This document shows positions 39,129-47,923 of a stretch of 64,000 bases of DNA, in pieces (position 1 is the first letter of the stretch; the number at the start of each line of letters is the position of its first letter). The stretch spans positions 2,790,001 to 2,854,000 of the forward strand of contig NZ_CP059068.1 of the NCBI RefSeq assembly GCF_017798165.1, given 5' to 3'. Both the position numbers and the translations under genes were made by a program. The notes beneath the pieces are model-generated. The model did no database searches and was not told where the DNA came from. It was given only the letters and a program-made list of their open reading frames with translations. This DNA comes from Rhodoferax sp. AJA081-3 (GTDB lineage Bacteria; Pseudomonadota; Gammaproteobacteria; Burkholderiales; Burkholderiaceae_C).

Positions 39129-41486
39129 TTAATCCGACTGTGTGCGCCCGGCACCTGCACCGCGCTGCACGCGGGCCTGCACTTCGGACACGGGGTCCAA
39201 CGCCAGAAAAAGGCTGGGCGTCCAGCCCACGTCGTCGGCCCAGTTGACGTCGGGGTGGTGCACGCGCAATTCCGCCATCAGGTCCACCGCCACACCGTTG
39301 TGGGTGGACCCGTTGTCGGTAAAGCGATGGCCCTTGAGGACACGCAGCAACTGTGCGGAACGCACGTTGGGGGCCGTAAGCCACACATTGCGTTCACTGT
39401 AAATTCTGGACTGCAGCCCTATGCCCAGCGAATAGGCGTAGGGGTAGGCACCCCCACCACTGCCATCAAAGAGGTTGTTATATACATGGACATCACCGTA
39501 ACGCACGCGCGGCGTGCGCTCCTTGGTCCGCTGGTACCAGTTGTGGTGAAAAGTGGTCTTGAGCGTGCCAGCATCTTGCACATGGGCGTCACCGCCGCCG
39601 ACCAACGTCGTCTTGTCATGGTCGCGGAAATGGTTCCAAGACACGGTCACCCAGTTGGACTGGTGTGACAGGTCCAGCAATCCATCGTGGCGTTGCATTC
39701 TGCGGCCCAGCAGAACAGGCTCCGCGTGGTCGGGCCTTGGCCCGTCGTCGAAGGTGCAGTGGTCTACCCAGACGTGGGTGGCGCCGCGCAGCGACAGGTT
39801 GTCGTATTCGGAGTTCCACTCTCCGTTGGTATTGTCCTTGGGGTCCCAGGCCGGAAAGTAGTCGTAGGCATCCGAGAAGTGGATGTTGCGCACGATGACG
39901 TTGTCCACCCGGTCCAGCGCCAGGCCACCGTTGACGATGGCTGCGTCCGTTCCAACACCTACGAGTGTCGTTCGCGATGGCACCTTCACCACCACCTGCT
40001 GCGCCTGCCTGCGCGCAGAGCGCTGGCGAGCCTCTTCCTGTGGTCCGGCAGGCGGTTTCCTGCCCCAGGTGGCTGGGTCATAGGCCATGGCAAATGCCTG
40101 CCAGTCGAATGCCGCGTCTTTGTAGTCGGCAAAGCCCAGCGAACGGCCTTCTGCATCGGTGCTGAGGTCGATACGGCCGACCACACGCACCACACGCGGA
40201 TGTGCACCAGGTGCAAGCGCCGCCACCAGCCCAGAGCGGTTGTGCACGGTGTAGACATGCTCAGCCCGCGCATCGGCACCGCCCCATGTCCCACCCTGTG
40301 CGGCGGCCCAACCGTCTTGGGGTGCCAGCACGTCGCGACTCCAGTCTGTGGCCTGTTGGTTGCGCCACTCCAGCAGACGGTTGGCCTGCTCGCCCGTCGC
40401 GCTGAAGGGTCGGCGCGACGTGGAGGCAGCCCAAGGTCCAATATGGGCGCCCAACACACTGTCGCGCACCACGGCCTGCCCATTGGGTGATGCAGCAGGC
40501 TGCCAGGCTCCCTTGGCGATACCCTGGTCCCAGGCACGCCCCAACGACACGGAACCCGGCCGCAAACCGGCTTCGCTGATCCAGCGGCTATTGGTTACCA
40601 GCATGCCCAAGGAGGTCTGCGCCGCCGTGCTGGGTGCCAGCACATGACCACCCTCACCGGCAGCCCGGCGTCCTGCACGGCTGAGGATGGTGCTGTCGTC
40701 AATCACCAAAGTACCGGCGCCAAAAATGAAGTCCACGTCCCCTGCAACCAGGCTGCGGTGCATATAGACGCGGTCCCCGGTCTTGCCAGGCGCGGAACGC
40801 ACGTACAGCGTGTCCTGGTGGCCCAGCAGGTGCACGTTTTCCAGCTGGATCCTGTCGCCCTGGGTCATCAGGGCGACAGCCTGTGCACCACCCGCCTCCG
40901 CCGCAGCCGCGGGATAGCCAACGCCCGCACGCACAGCATTCATCGCATCGTTTTCAACCGTCAGGTTGACCAGTTGCACGCCATTGCTGAAGAGGGCCAG
41001 CGTTGCGCTGCTGAAGGTGCCGTAGGTCGGCGCATCCACTGCTGGCAGGCAGGGATTGCCTGTATCCACACCCGGACGTTTGCTATCCCCGGCGTAGCGC
41101 GATGCGACGATGCGCACGTCAGACGGTTGGCGGCCCAGCCCGACCAGGGTGACCGGCACCTTGTCCCGCAAACAGACTTGCCCGCGGTAGGTCCCCGCGG
41201 CAAGACCTATCACCACGCGCCGTGCCCCCGGGCTCGCGGGGGGTACCGCATCCAGCGCAACCTGCAGGCTGGTAAAGCCTGTGCTGCCGTCCGGGGTCAC
41301 AACCACATCGGGTCGCATATCCCGCCATCCGGACAGGTCCGCCGGGGACCAGGGGGATGGGCCTTGTGCCAGATAAGCCTCTACCGTGTAGTCCGCAGCA
41401 GCGGCGGGCAATACCTGCGGTCGGGCGGTTTCTTGCGCCCATGCGCTCACAGCGAGAGACGCCACGAGACACATCCAGCGCGTCAT
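39129..41486 (-). CDS. Secreted pectin methylesterase-pectate lyase fusion
   Basis: A 785-residue fusion with an N-terminal signal (CLVASLAVSAWAQ). Residues about 60-370 are a CE8 pectin methylesterase beta-helix: LLGHQDTLYVRSAPG and GDVDFIFGAGTLVIDD carry the two catalytic aspartates, and GRAWDQG a substrate residue. Residues about 400-760 are a PL1 pectate lyase: VWVDHCTFDDG, VTVSWNHFRDHDKTTLVG and RTKERTPRVRYGDVHVYNN. The first domain removes methyl groups, which creates the substrate for the second, so the fusion couples the steps. It is joined to the Ogl gene by ATGA and to uxaC by a two-base gap. Confidence 0.9.
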   Translation of the reverse strand: MTRWMCLVASLAVSAWAQETARPQVLPAAAADYTVEAYLAQGPSPWSPADLSGWRDMRPDVVVTPDGSTGFTSLQVALDAVPPASPGARRVVIGLAAGTYRGQVCLRDKVPVTLVGLGRQPSDVRIVASRYAGDSKRPGVDTGNPCLPAVDAPTYGTFSSATLALFSNGVQLVNLTVENDAMNAVRAGVGYPAAAAEAGGAQAVALMTQGDRIQLENVHLLGHQDTLYVRSAPGKTGDRVYMHRSLVAGDVDFIFGAGTLVIDDSTILSRAGRRAAGEGGHVLAPSTAAQTSLGMLVTNSRWISEAGLRPGSVSLGRAWDQGIAKGAWQPAASPNGQAVVRDSVLGAHIGPWAASTSRRPFSATGEQANRLLEWRNQQATDWSRDVLAPQDGWAAAQGGTWGGADARAEHVYTVHNRSGLVAALAPGAHPRVVRVVGRIDLSTDAEGRSLGFADYKDAAFDWQAFAMAYDPATWGRKPPAGPQEEARQRSARRQAQQVVVKVPSRTTLVGVGTDAAIVNGGLALDRVDNVIVRNIHFSDAYDYFPAWDPKDNTNGEWNSEYDNLSLRGATHVWVDHCTFDDGPRPDHAEPVLLGRRMQRHDGLLDLSHQSNWVTVSWNHFRDHDKTTLVGGGDAHVQDAGTLKTTFHHNWYQRTKERTPRVRYGDVHVYNNLFDGSGGGAYPYAYSLGIGLQSRIYSERNVWLTAPNVRSAQLLRVLKGHRFTDNGSTHNGVAVDLMAELRVHHPDVNWADDVGWTPSLFLALDPVSEVQARVQRGAGAGRTQSD

Positions 41487-42646
41487 GGCGCTGCGAGGTC
41501 CGCCAGATACAAAGCCGGTTCACCCTCCGCATCCGAACTGAACAGAATCTGTTTTTCGTCCGGTGTGAACGAGGGGTGCGGATGTGTCACCTGCCGGCTG
41601 CCCTTGTGGACACGCCAGGATGAGTCGTGGTGTGCCACGGCACGTACGGTGCCGGCCTTGAGGTCGAACACATGCAGGAACGGATCAGTCACGATGTTGT
41701 GGCTGCCCGCGTCCGCAACGTCGGCCGGTGAACCACAACCATCACCCACCAGCAGGCTTCCGTCGAAGTTGCTCATCAGGTGTGAACACGGCGGCATAGA
41801 CACCAGGCGTTTGTCTTCCAGCGTCACGGGATCGAGCTGACAGATCCAGCGGTCACGTTGCCCCTTGAGGTAAGACACGTAGATCATGGACGAACCATCG
41901 GGTACCCAGAATTCGTGGGTGCAGCTCTCACCCGTCTGGTGCACCTTGCCGCAACGCAGGTTACTGCCGTCTTCGTTGATGAACCACATGCGTGCGTCCA
42001 CCAGGTCATGCGGACCTTCGTGGCAAAAGGCTACGGTGTCATCATGGAAAGGCTGGTACTGCGGGTGGCCTAGCCAGCCATGTTTTTCCAGGATCACGTC
42101 GCGCTGGCCAGTCGCCAGATCAATGCGTATCAGCCGGCAACGTGGCTTGGCGTGGTACATGTCGTGGAATTTCTTCCAGTCGCTTAAGGGAAACCAGTCG
42201 TCCGCATGGATCTCGATGCCAACCATCTTGGTGCTGGCGGTGTTGGACACCCAGGTGCCATAACCCACCCAGCCCTGGGGCACGGTGTAGACCACCTCTT
42301 CCGTCAGGTCCGACAACGCGAGTCGGATCAACTGGCGCTCGGCGCGGACGAAGTACAGGTGCTGGTCATCGGGCGTCAAAAATCCGCCAAAGGTGTTTTC
42401 ACCGCGCTGGTCGGTGAGTTGGGTGGCCACCTGGCTGTGCAGATCCAGCAGGTGGTAGTTCCACGCGCTACCGGGACCAAACTCACCGCCAAAGATCAGC
42501 TTGGAGCCGTCATTGGTGAAACACTTCTGGTAGAAGTAATTGCGGTGGCAGGTAATGTCCAGCGGTGTCAGCCGCGTCACGCGGGCGCCAGTGTCTGCGT
42601 CGCGTTTGGTCTCGAATGCCAGTTGGCGTTGGGTGGATTTGCTCAT
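41483..42646 (-). CDS. ogl: Oligogalacturonate lyase
   Basis: A 387-residue seven-blade propeller of the PL22 type without a signal peptide, so cytoplasmic. Typical blocks: TCHRNYFYQKCFTNDGSKLI, PQGWVGYGTWVSN, GHPQYQPFHDDTVAFCHEGP and HQTGESCTHEFWVPDG, which holds metal-binding histidines. It cleaves unsaturated digalacturonate and short oligomers to 5-keto-4-deoxyuronate. It lies ten bases after the TogB-like gene, matching its role just after import. Confidence 0.94.
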   Translation of the reverse strand: MSKSTQRQLAFETKRDADTGARVTRLTPLDITCHRNYFYQKCFTNDGSKLIFGGEFGPGSAWNYHLLDLHSQVATQLTDQRGENTFGGFLTPDDQHLYFVRAERQLIRLALSDLTEEVVYTVPQGWVGYGTWVSNTASTKMVGIEIHADDWFPLSDWKKFHDMYHAKPRCRLIRIDLATGQRDVILEKHGWLGHPQYQPFHDDTVAFCHEGPHDLVDARMWFINEDGSNLRCGKVHQTGESCTHEFWVPDGSSMIYVSYLKGQRDRWICQLDPVTLEDKRLVSMPPCSHLMSNFDGSLLVGDGCGSPADVADAGSHNIVTDPFLHVFDLKAGTVRAVAHHDSSWRVHKGSRQVTHPHPSFTPDEKQILFSSDAEGEPALYLADLAAP

Positions 42647-42656
42647 AGTTTTCTGA

Positions 42657-43946
42657 TTACTTGATGCGTTTCAACAGGGCGTTGCCATCTTCCACCAGGC
42701 GACGCGCGGCCTCCTGGTCTGTGGTTTTGCCATAGGCCACGGTTTCAAACACCTCACGCATGAACTTGTGCAGGCGCGCGTGTTCGAACAGCGGTGCTGG
42801 CACGGGAACCCGCCCAGCCAGCCGTTGCTTCTTGATCTGTTCGTGCGCGGCCAGCTCCATGGCCGGCAGTTTGTTGGTCTGCACCAGTGCCTCCAGTTGG
42901 CTGCGCGCGGCGGGTACACCACGGGTCTTGCCCAGAATGCGGGCCGCCTGCGGGTCGGTCAGCATGTAGTTCACCAGGCGCGCGGCCAGCTCCGGCTGTT
43001 TGCAGTTGCGCCCCACCGCCAACATGACCGTGGGCCGGCCAAACATGCCACTGACACTGGCGCCCGGCAGCGTCGGGAATTCGCCCAACACCAGTTTCTG
43101 CTGCGCGTTTAAGGTGGCTGCGCGCAGGGGAATGGCGGAATCCCAAGTGAAGTTGCCCGCCCAGTTGCCCACCACCCAGTCCTGCTGCTGCTCCGTGGGT
43201 TTTTCGGCACCGCCCAGGCTGGCGCGCAAGGGCAGGGGCGTGGCTACGTGTTCGGTGATCAGTCGCCGGTAGGTCTGCACCCACTCCAACGCTGCTGCCA
43301 GGCTCATGGCCACACGAGGCTCCAGGGGGTCTACATATGGCGTGCCGTATTTTTGCTGCACGTAGGCCTGCGCCAACAGGATCATGTCGTACAACTCACC
43401 ATCCAGCGGATAGGCATGGTCCCCGAGCTTGGCCTTGAACACCGGGCCTGCGGCAAACAACTCGTCCCATGTGGTTGGCAGCGCCACACCCGCACGGTCA
43501 AATGCGGCCTTGTTCCACAGGAATACGCGTGCGGTATAGGCCGAGGGCAAGGCATTGAGCTTTCCGGCTACGCGCCCTGCGTTGAGGTCTTCGGGACTAA
43601 ACTGGTCCAGCGCCAGCACACTGCGCTGCTGCTCCAGATCCATAAAACCATTGCCACGCTTGGAGAACATGGCCAGCCACGCCCAGTTGATCTGCATCAC
43701 ATCGGGCTCGGAGCCACCGGCGATCTGGGTGGTCAGGCGCTCCAGGTAGCCGTTGAAACCCATGTATTCGGCCTTGATCTTCAGACCAGGGTTTTGTTGC
43801 TCAAACAGTGCAATGGCTTTGAGCGTGGCCTCGTGCCGGCCCGCGCCGCCCCACCAGGCGAAACGCAGAACGGTGGGCTTGGCAACTTGCGCCTGCGCCA
43901 GCACAGGGCTCAAGGCCAGCGCAGTGAAATGTCGGCGTTGCAGCAT
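42657..43946 (-). CDS. togB: Oligogalacturonide ABC transporter binding protein (TogB-like)
   Basis: A 429-residue CUT1-type sugar-binding protein with a short signal (TALALSPVLAQA). It matches TogB blocks: FAWWGGAGRHEATLKAIALF, YLERLTTQIAGGSEPDVMQI and NWAWLAMFSKRG. It captures pectin oligomers in the periplasm and delivers them to the two permeases encoded upstream. Gene order binding protein last after ATPase is normal for Tog systems. The symbol is by similarity and context. Confidence 0.88.
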   Translation of the reverse strand: MLQRRHFTALALSPVLAQAQVAKPTVLRFAWWGGAGRHEATLKAIALFEQQNPGLKIKAEYMGFNGYLERLTTQIAGGSEPDVMQINWAWLAMFSKRGNGFMDLEQQRSVLALDQFSPEDLNAGRVAGKLNALPSAYTARVFLWNKAAFDRAGVALPTTWDELFAAGPVFKAKLGDHAYPLDGELYDMILLAQAYVQQKYGTPYVDPLEPRVAMSLAAALEWVQTYRRLITEHVATPLPLRASLGGAEKPTEQQQDWVVGNWAGNFTWDSAIPLRAATLNAQQKLVLGEFPTLPGASVSGMFGRPTVMLAVGRNCKQPELAARLVNYMLTDPQAARILGKTRGVPAARSQLEALVQTNKLPAMELAAHEQIKKQRLAGRVPVPAPLFEHARLHKFMREVFETVAYGKTTDQEAARRLVEDGNALLKRIK

Positions 43947-43951
43947 GGTGC

Positions 43952-45079
43952 CTACTTCAGCAAGGTCAGGCCACTGTCTGCATCAAACAGGTGGCAACGC
44001 TGCATTTGCAGATGGAAAGTGTGTGCGGCACCGCGGGCCTTGTCCTGCAGGCCGTGCAATTCGTCTGCAGGTACACGGGCGCTCAGCGTGAGGTCTCCAA
44101 TATTGAAGTGCACGAACACCTCACTGCCCATGTGTTCGGTGAACCGCAGTGTTCCCTGCACGGGCACACTGTCGCCTTGTGCGCGAGGACCAGCCGACAC
44201 ATGCTCGGGCCGCAGGCCAAACTTCACCGCACCGGTTCGTCCTGCAATCTGTTCACTCTTGCCCATGGGTAGGCGCAACACCTGCCCCCCTAACTGGACC
44301 ACCAGACCTCCGTCGTGCGCCACCAACTGCGCATCCACGATATTCATCTCGGGTGACCCGATGAAACTCGCCACAAAGGCATTCGCCGGATGGTCGTACA
44401 GCGCGGTGGGGGTGTCCACCTGCTGGATGACACCGTCCTTGAGCACACAAATTCGCTCGCCCATGGTCATAGCCTCCACCTGGTCGTGGGTCACGTAGAC
44501 CACGGTTGCAGGCTGGCCGGACTCCCGTAACGTGCGGTGCAATTCGGTCAGGCGCACACGCATCGCGGCACGCAGCTTGGCATCCAGGTTGGACAGCGGT
44601 TCATCAAACAGGAACACCTCGGGCTTCTTAACGATGGCACGTCCAACCGCCACGCGCTGGGCCTGGCCACCGCTGAGCTGCTTGGGGTAACGCTCCAGCA
44701 GGTGCTCCATCTCCAGCAACCCGGCTGCATGGCGCACGCGCTGCTGCACCTCGGCCTTGGGTGTACCCGCCAGCTTGAGGCCAAAGGCCAGGTTGTCGTA
44801 CACCGTCATGTGGGGGTACAACGCGTAGTTCTGGAACACCATGGCAATGCCACGCTGCTTGGGTGCCAGATCGTTCACCAGCTTGTCGCCAATGTGCAGC
44901 TCACCTCCCGTGATGCTCTCCAACCCCGCAATCATGCGCAGCAATGTGCTCTTTGCGCAGCCGGATGGGCCCACGAAGACCATGAACTCACCATCGCGCA
45001 CTTCGAGGTCCACACCATGCACGGCCTTGAAGCCGTTGGGGTAGATCTTTTCTATTTTTCTGAGGCTTAAACGTGCCAC
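43952..45079 (-). CDS. togA: Oligogalacturonide ABC transporter ATPase (TogA-like, MalK type)
   Basis: A 375-residue MalK/UgpC-type ATPase. Walker A is GPSGCAKSTLLRMIAG (Ala in place of the more usual Gly), signature LSGGQAQRVAVGRAI, Walker B VFLFDEPLSNLDA and H-loop VTHDQVEA; a C-terminal TOBE regulatory region follows. Start: I choose GTG at 45079, since ACGGAG lies just upstream and the protein then begins ARLSLRKIEKIYPNG like its relatives; a TTG at 45121 gives a longer but unsupported N-terminus. The gene is separated from the upstream permease by 284 bases containing a large inverted repeat. Confidence 0.9.
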   Translation of the reverse strand: MARLSLRKIEKIYPNGFKAVHGVDLEVRDGEFMVFVGPSGCAKSTLLRMIAGLESITGGELHIGDKLVNDLAPKQRGIAMVFQNYALYPHMTVYDNLAFGLKLAGTPKAEVQQRVRHAAGLLEMEHLLERYPKQLSGGQAQRVAVGRAIVKKPEVFLFDEPLSNLDAKLRAAMRVRLTELHRTLRESGQPATVVYVTHDQVEAMTMGERICVLKDGVIQQVDTPTALYDHPANAFVASFIGSPEMNIVDAQLVAHDGGLVVQLGGQVLRLPMGKSEQIAGRTGAVKFGLRPEHVSAGPRAQGDSVPVQGTLRFTEHMGSEVFVHFNIGDLTLSARVPADELHGLQDKARGAAHTFHLQMQRCHLFDADSGLTLLK

Positions 45080-45150
45080 TGGGTTTGTCTCCGTATTTCT
45101 TATTTCTTCAGGTCGTGTCAAAGGGCTTTTCGTCCGCCCGCATCAGGCAA

Positions 45151-45331
45151 GGGGCAGATGTTTTGCTCCGTGTCCCCCGGGCCGTGAGGGCCCTCCTCCT
45201 TGACCTCCGCAAAACACCCACCCCTTGCCTGCACTTGACGCTACACCTCGCAGGAGCAGTTGAGGTGTGCGTTTTGCGCAGGTCAAGGAGGAGCGCGAAG
45301 CGCGGGGGACATGGAGCAAAAGGCATACCCC
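45151..45331. repeat. Long imperfect inverted repeat (REP/BIME- or MITE-like) inside the tog operon
   Basis: Two arms of about 70 bases (45151-45224 and 45262-45331) are near-reverse-complements, with matching blocks TTTTGCTCC, GTCCCCCG, CTCCTCCTTGACCT and GCAAAAC. Each arm holds its own small palindrome at the tip: GGGCCGTGAGGGCCC in the left arm and a GCGC-GAA-GCGC tip in the right. The tips differ while pairing is kept, as in REP-type elements. It lies between the TogN-like permease gene and the ATPase gene and can form a large RNA hairpin in that transcript. Confidence 0.8.
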
Positions 45332-45363
45332 AACTGCTCCGAAGCGCACACCAATCACGGACT

Positions 45364-46230
45364 TCATCCCTTGACGCCACTAGAAGTAGCCCCCTCTATG
45401 AAGTGTCTTTGTGCGGCAAAGAACACGGCCACTGAAGGGATCAGCGCCACGACCGAAATGGCAATCACATTGGCCCACTCCACTTCCTCGGTCGCACCTA
45501 TGCTCATCTTCAGAGCCAGCGACACCGGGTACTTCTCAACCGACGCCAAGTAGATCAACGGGCCCATAAAGTCATTCATGGTCCAGATGAACTGGAACAC
45601 GATGACAGACACGATTGCCGGCTTTAGCAAGGGCACGATGATGTGCCACAGCAATTGCAAAGCGTTGCATCCATCAATCTGTGCCGCCTCTTCCATGTCC
45701 CGCGGAATGCCTTTCAGGAACTGCACCAGCATGAAGATGAAGAACGTGTCCGTCGCAAATGCCGACGGGACGATCAGTGGCAGGTAAGAGTCCAGCCAGC
45801 CCAGCTCGCGGAACACCAAGTACTGCGGCAGGCGCAGCACAATCAGGGGCAGCATCATGGTGCCCACCATGACGGAGAACAGGATCTTCTTGCCCCAGAA
45901 CTCAAAGCGCGCAAACGCATAGGCCACCAGCACACAAGAGATCACCGTGACGATGATGCGCGGAATGGTGATCAGAAAGCTGTTCAGGAAATAGGTTGCA
46001 AAGGTGTATTCGGTACTGGTCTTCCATCCCTTGGCGTAGGCGCCAAAGTCAAAGCGTTGCGGCCAGAAACCCACCTCGGTGAAGATTTCACTGTTGCTCT
46101 TGAAGGACGCACCCACCAGCCAGATTAACGGGTACAGCATCACCAGCGCAACCAGCCCCAGTGCCAGGTAACGCAACCAGGGCCGCCCCGCGTCTCCGCG
46201 GCTTGGGCCATGCATATCACCGCCGCTCAT
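45364..46230 (-). CDS. togN: Oligogalacturonide ABC transporter permease (TogN-like, MalG type)
   Basis: A 288-residue CUT1 permease with six membrane segments and the EAA loop EEAAQIDGCNALQLLWHIIVP that contacts the ATPase. The C-terminus (FFAAQRHFIEGATSSGVKG) is the standard MalG-type ending. Its ATG at 46230 overlaps the stop of the TogM-like gene as ATGA. Downstream of its stop lies the inverted repeat that separates it from the ATPase gene. Confidence 0.9.
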   Translation of the reverse strand: MSGGDMHGPSRGDAGRPWLRYLALGLVALVMLYPLIWLVGASFKSNSEIFTEVGFWPQRFDFGAYAKGWKTSTEYTFATYFLNSFLITIPRIIVTVISCVLVAYAFARFEFWGKKILFSVMVGTMMLPLIVLRLPQYLVFRELGWLDSYLPLIVPSAFATDTFFIFMLVQFLKGIPRDMEEAAQIDGCNALQLLWHIIVPLLKPAIVSVIVFQFIWTMNDFMGPLIYLASVEKYPVSLALKMSIGATEEVEWANVIAISVVALIPSVAVFFAAQRHFIEGATSSGVKG

Positions 46231-47114
46231 TTGCGCTGCTCCTTCTCGCCCGCATAGAACACCCAGTACTTGGAACTCCAGAAGCTGATAGCACTCAAGC
46301 CCCCCACCAACGCAAACAACACCCAGGACAGGGCCGCACCGTAGCCCAGGTTGAAGAAGCGGAAACTCTGGTCATAGATATACAGGGCCAACACATAGGT
46401 AGAGCTCAACGGGCCGCCTTCGGTGATCATGTAGGGACCGTTGAACTCCTGGAAGGCGTGCACCATCTGCATGATCAGGTTAAAGAAGATCACCGGTGTG
46501 ATCAGCGGCACGGTGATGCTCCAGAACTGCTGCAGCTTGCTGGCACCGTCGCACTCTGCTGCCTCGTACAAGGACACGGGCACGTTCTGCAGAGCCGCCA
46601 GAAAGATCACCATGGCCGAGCCGAACTGCCATGTGAACAGCAGCACGATGGTCCACATGGAGTAGTGTTCATCGGCTAGCCAGGCAATCGGCTCCAGGCC
46701 CAACTGCACCATGATGAGGTTGACCAGGCCGTTCTTGGCAAAGATGAAGCGCCACAACACGGCCACCGCGATCGACCCGCCCAGAATGGATGGCAGGTAG
46801 AAGGCTGCCCGGAAGAAATTGATGCCACGCAAACGGAAGTTCAGCACATGCGCAATGAATAGCGCAAACCCCACGCGCAGGGGAACGGCCAGAGCCGCAA
46901 ACAGCAGGGTGACGCCCAGTGACTTGCGGAACAAGGGGTCGGCCGTGGCCAGTTCGCGGTAGTTGTCCAGCCCCACATACTTAGGCGGGTCAATCAGGTC
47001 GTACTGCGTGAAGCTGAGCGCAAAACTCATCACAAAGGGAAACAGCTTGAACAGCAACACCCCCAGCACAAAGGGCAATACAAACAGAAAGCCCAGTCGT
47101 TTGTTTTCGTACAT
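46227..47114 (-). CDS. togM: Oligogalacturonide ABC transporter permease (TogM-like, MalF type)
   Basis: A 295-residue CUT1 permease with six membrane segments (LGFLFVLPFVLGVLLFKLF first) and the EAA loop YEAAECDGASKLQQFWSITV. It pairs with the TogN-like protein, joined by ATGA. It follows the kduD gene by 33 bases. Substrate is inferred from the cluster and from similarity of the binding protein to TogB. Confidence 0.9.
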   Translation of the reverse strand: MYENKRLGFLFVLPFVLGVLLFKLFPFVMSFALSFTQYDLIDPPKYVGLDNYRELATADPLFRKSLGVTLLFAALAVPLRVGFALFIAHVLNFRLRGINFFRAAFYLPSILGGSIAVAVLWRFIFAKNGLVNLIMVQLGLEPIAWLADEHYSMWTIVLLFTWQFGSAMVIFLAALQNVPVSLYEAAECDGASKLQQFWSITVPLITPVIFFNLIMQMVHAFQEFNGPYMITEGGPLSSTYVLALYIYDQSFRFFNLGYGAALSWVLFALVGGLSAISFWSSKYWVFYAGEKEQRK

Positions 47115-47147
47115 GCTTGCAGACTCCGTGCGTGGGGACCCAGGCTC

Positions 47148-47909
47148 TTAACGCGCCAGCCATCCACCGTCAACGGCCAGCGTATAACCATTGACATAGT
47201 CCGACGCCTTGGATGCCAGAAACACGACAGGCCCCGCCAGGTCACTGGGCAGACCCCAGCGGTTGGCGGGGATACGCTCCAGTATGGCCGCATTACGCGC
47301 GGCGTCGGCACGCAAGGCCGTGGCGTTGTCGGTCGCCATATAGCCTGGGGCAATTGCGTTCACATTGACACCATGCGCCGCCCATTCGTTGGCCATGGCC
47401 CGGGTCACGCCCATCACACCGCTTTTTGACGCTGTATAGGACGGCACGCGCACACCCCCCTGGAAGGACAGCATGGAGGCCACATTGATGATCTTGCCGC
47501 CCTTGCCCTGTTTGATGAACTGCTTGACCGCCGCCTGGGCCAGGAAGAAGGTTGTCTTCAGGTTCAGGTTGACCACATCGTCCCAGTCTTTTTCGCTGAA
47601 GTCGATGGCGTCATTGCGCCGGATGATGCCGGCGTTGTTCACCAGGATGTTGATCTTGCCGGCATGCCCCAGCGCCTGCTGAATCACGTCTTGCAAACAA
47701 CTGGCGTCCGACAGGTTGGCCCGGATGTCCCAGAAGCGCCGGCCCGTGGCCTCTATCGCCACACGTGTGTCGGCCGGGTCGCTCAGGTTGACACCCACAA
47801 TGTCGGCGCCCGCCTGTGCCAGCGCCAGGGCCATGCCCTGGCCCAGTCCTGTATTGCAACCGGTGACCATGGCCACCTGGCCGTTGAGTTGGAAGTTTTC
47901 TGTTGTCAT
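47148..47909 (-). CDS. kduD: 2-dehydro-3-deoxy-D-gluconate 5-dehydrogenase (KduD)
   Basis: A 253-residue SDR. Cofactor motif VAMVTGCNTGLGQGMALAL, NNAG in ILVNNAGIIRRNDA, catalytic serine in INVASMLSFQGG and YxxxK in SYTASKSGVMG; the end DYVNGYTLAVDGGWLAR is typical of KduD. It reduces 2,5-diketo-3-deoxygluconate to 2-keto-3-deoxygluconate. Start: ATG 47909; the longer open frame is antisense. It follows kduI by 14 bases. Confidence 0.94.
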   Translation of the reverse strand: MTTENFQLNGQVAMVTGCNTGLGQGMALALAQAGADIVGVNLSDPADTRVAIEATGRRFWDIRANLSDASCLQDVIQQALGHAGKINILVNNAGIIRRNDAIDFSEKDWDDVVNLNLKTTFFLAQAAVKQFIKQGKGGKIINVASMLSFQGGVRVPSYTASKSGVMGVTRAMANEWAAHGVNVNAIAPGYMATDNATALRADAARNAAILERIPANRWGLPSDLAGPVVFLASKASDYVNGYTLAVDGGWLAR

Positions 47910-47923
47910 GGCGTGTCTCCGGC

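Noticed and set aside
45080..45121. TTG start for the TogA-like ATPase
   Set aside because: GTG 45079 has ACGGAG upstream and gives the family-typical N-terminus.
45108..45380. ORFs of 74-120 residues over the inverted repeat
   Set aside because: Their Arg/Ser-rich products mirror each other because of the inverted repeat; no family signal.
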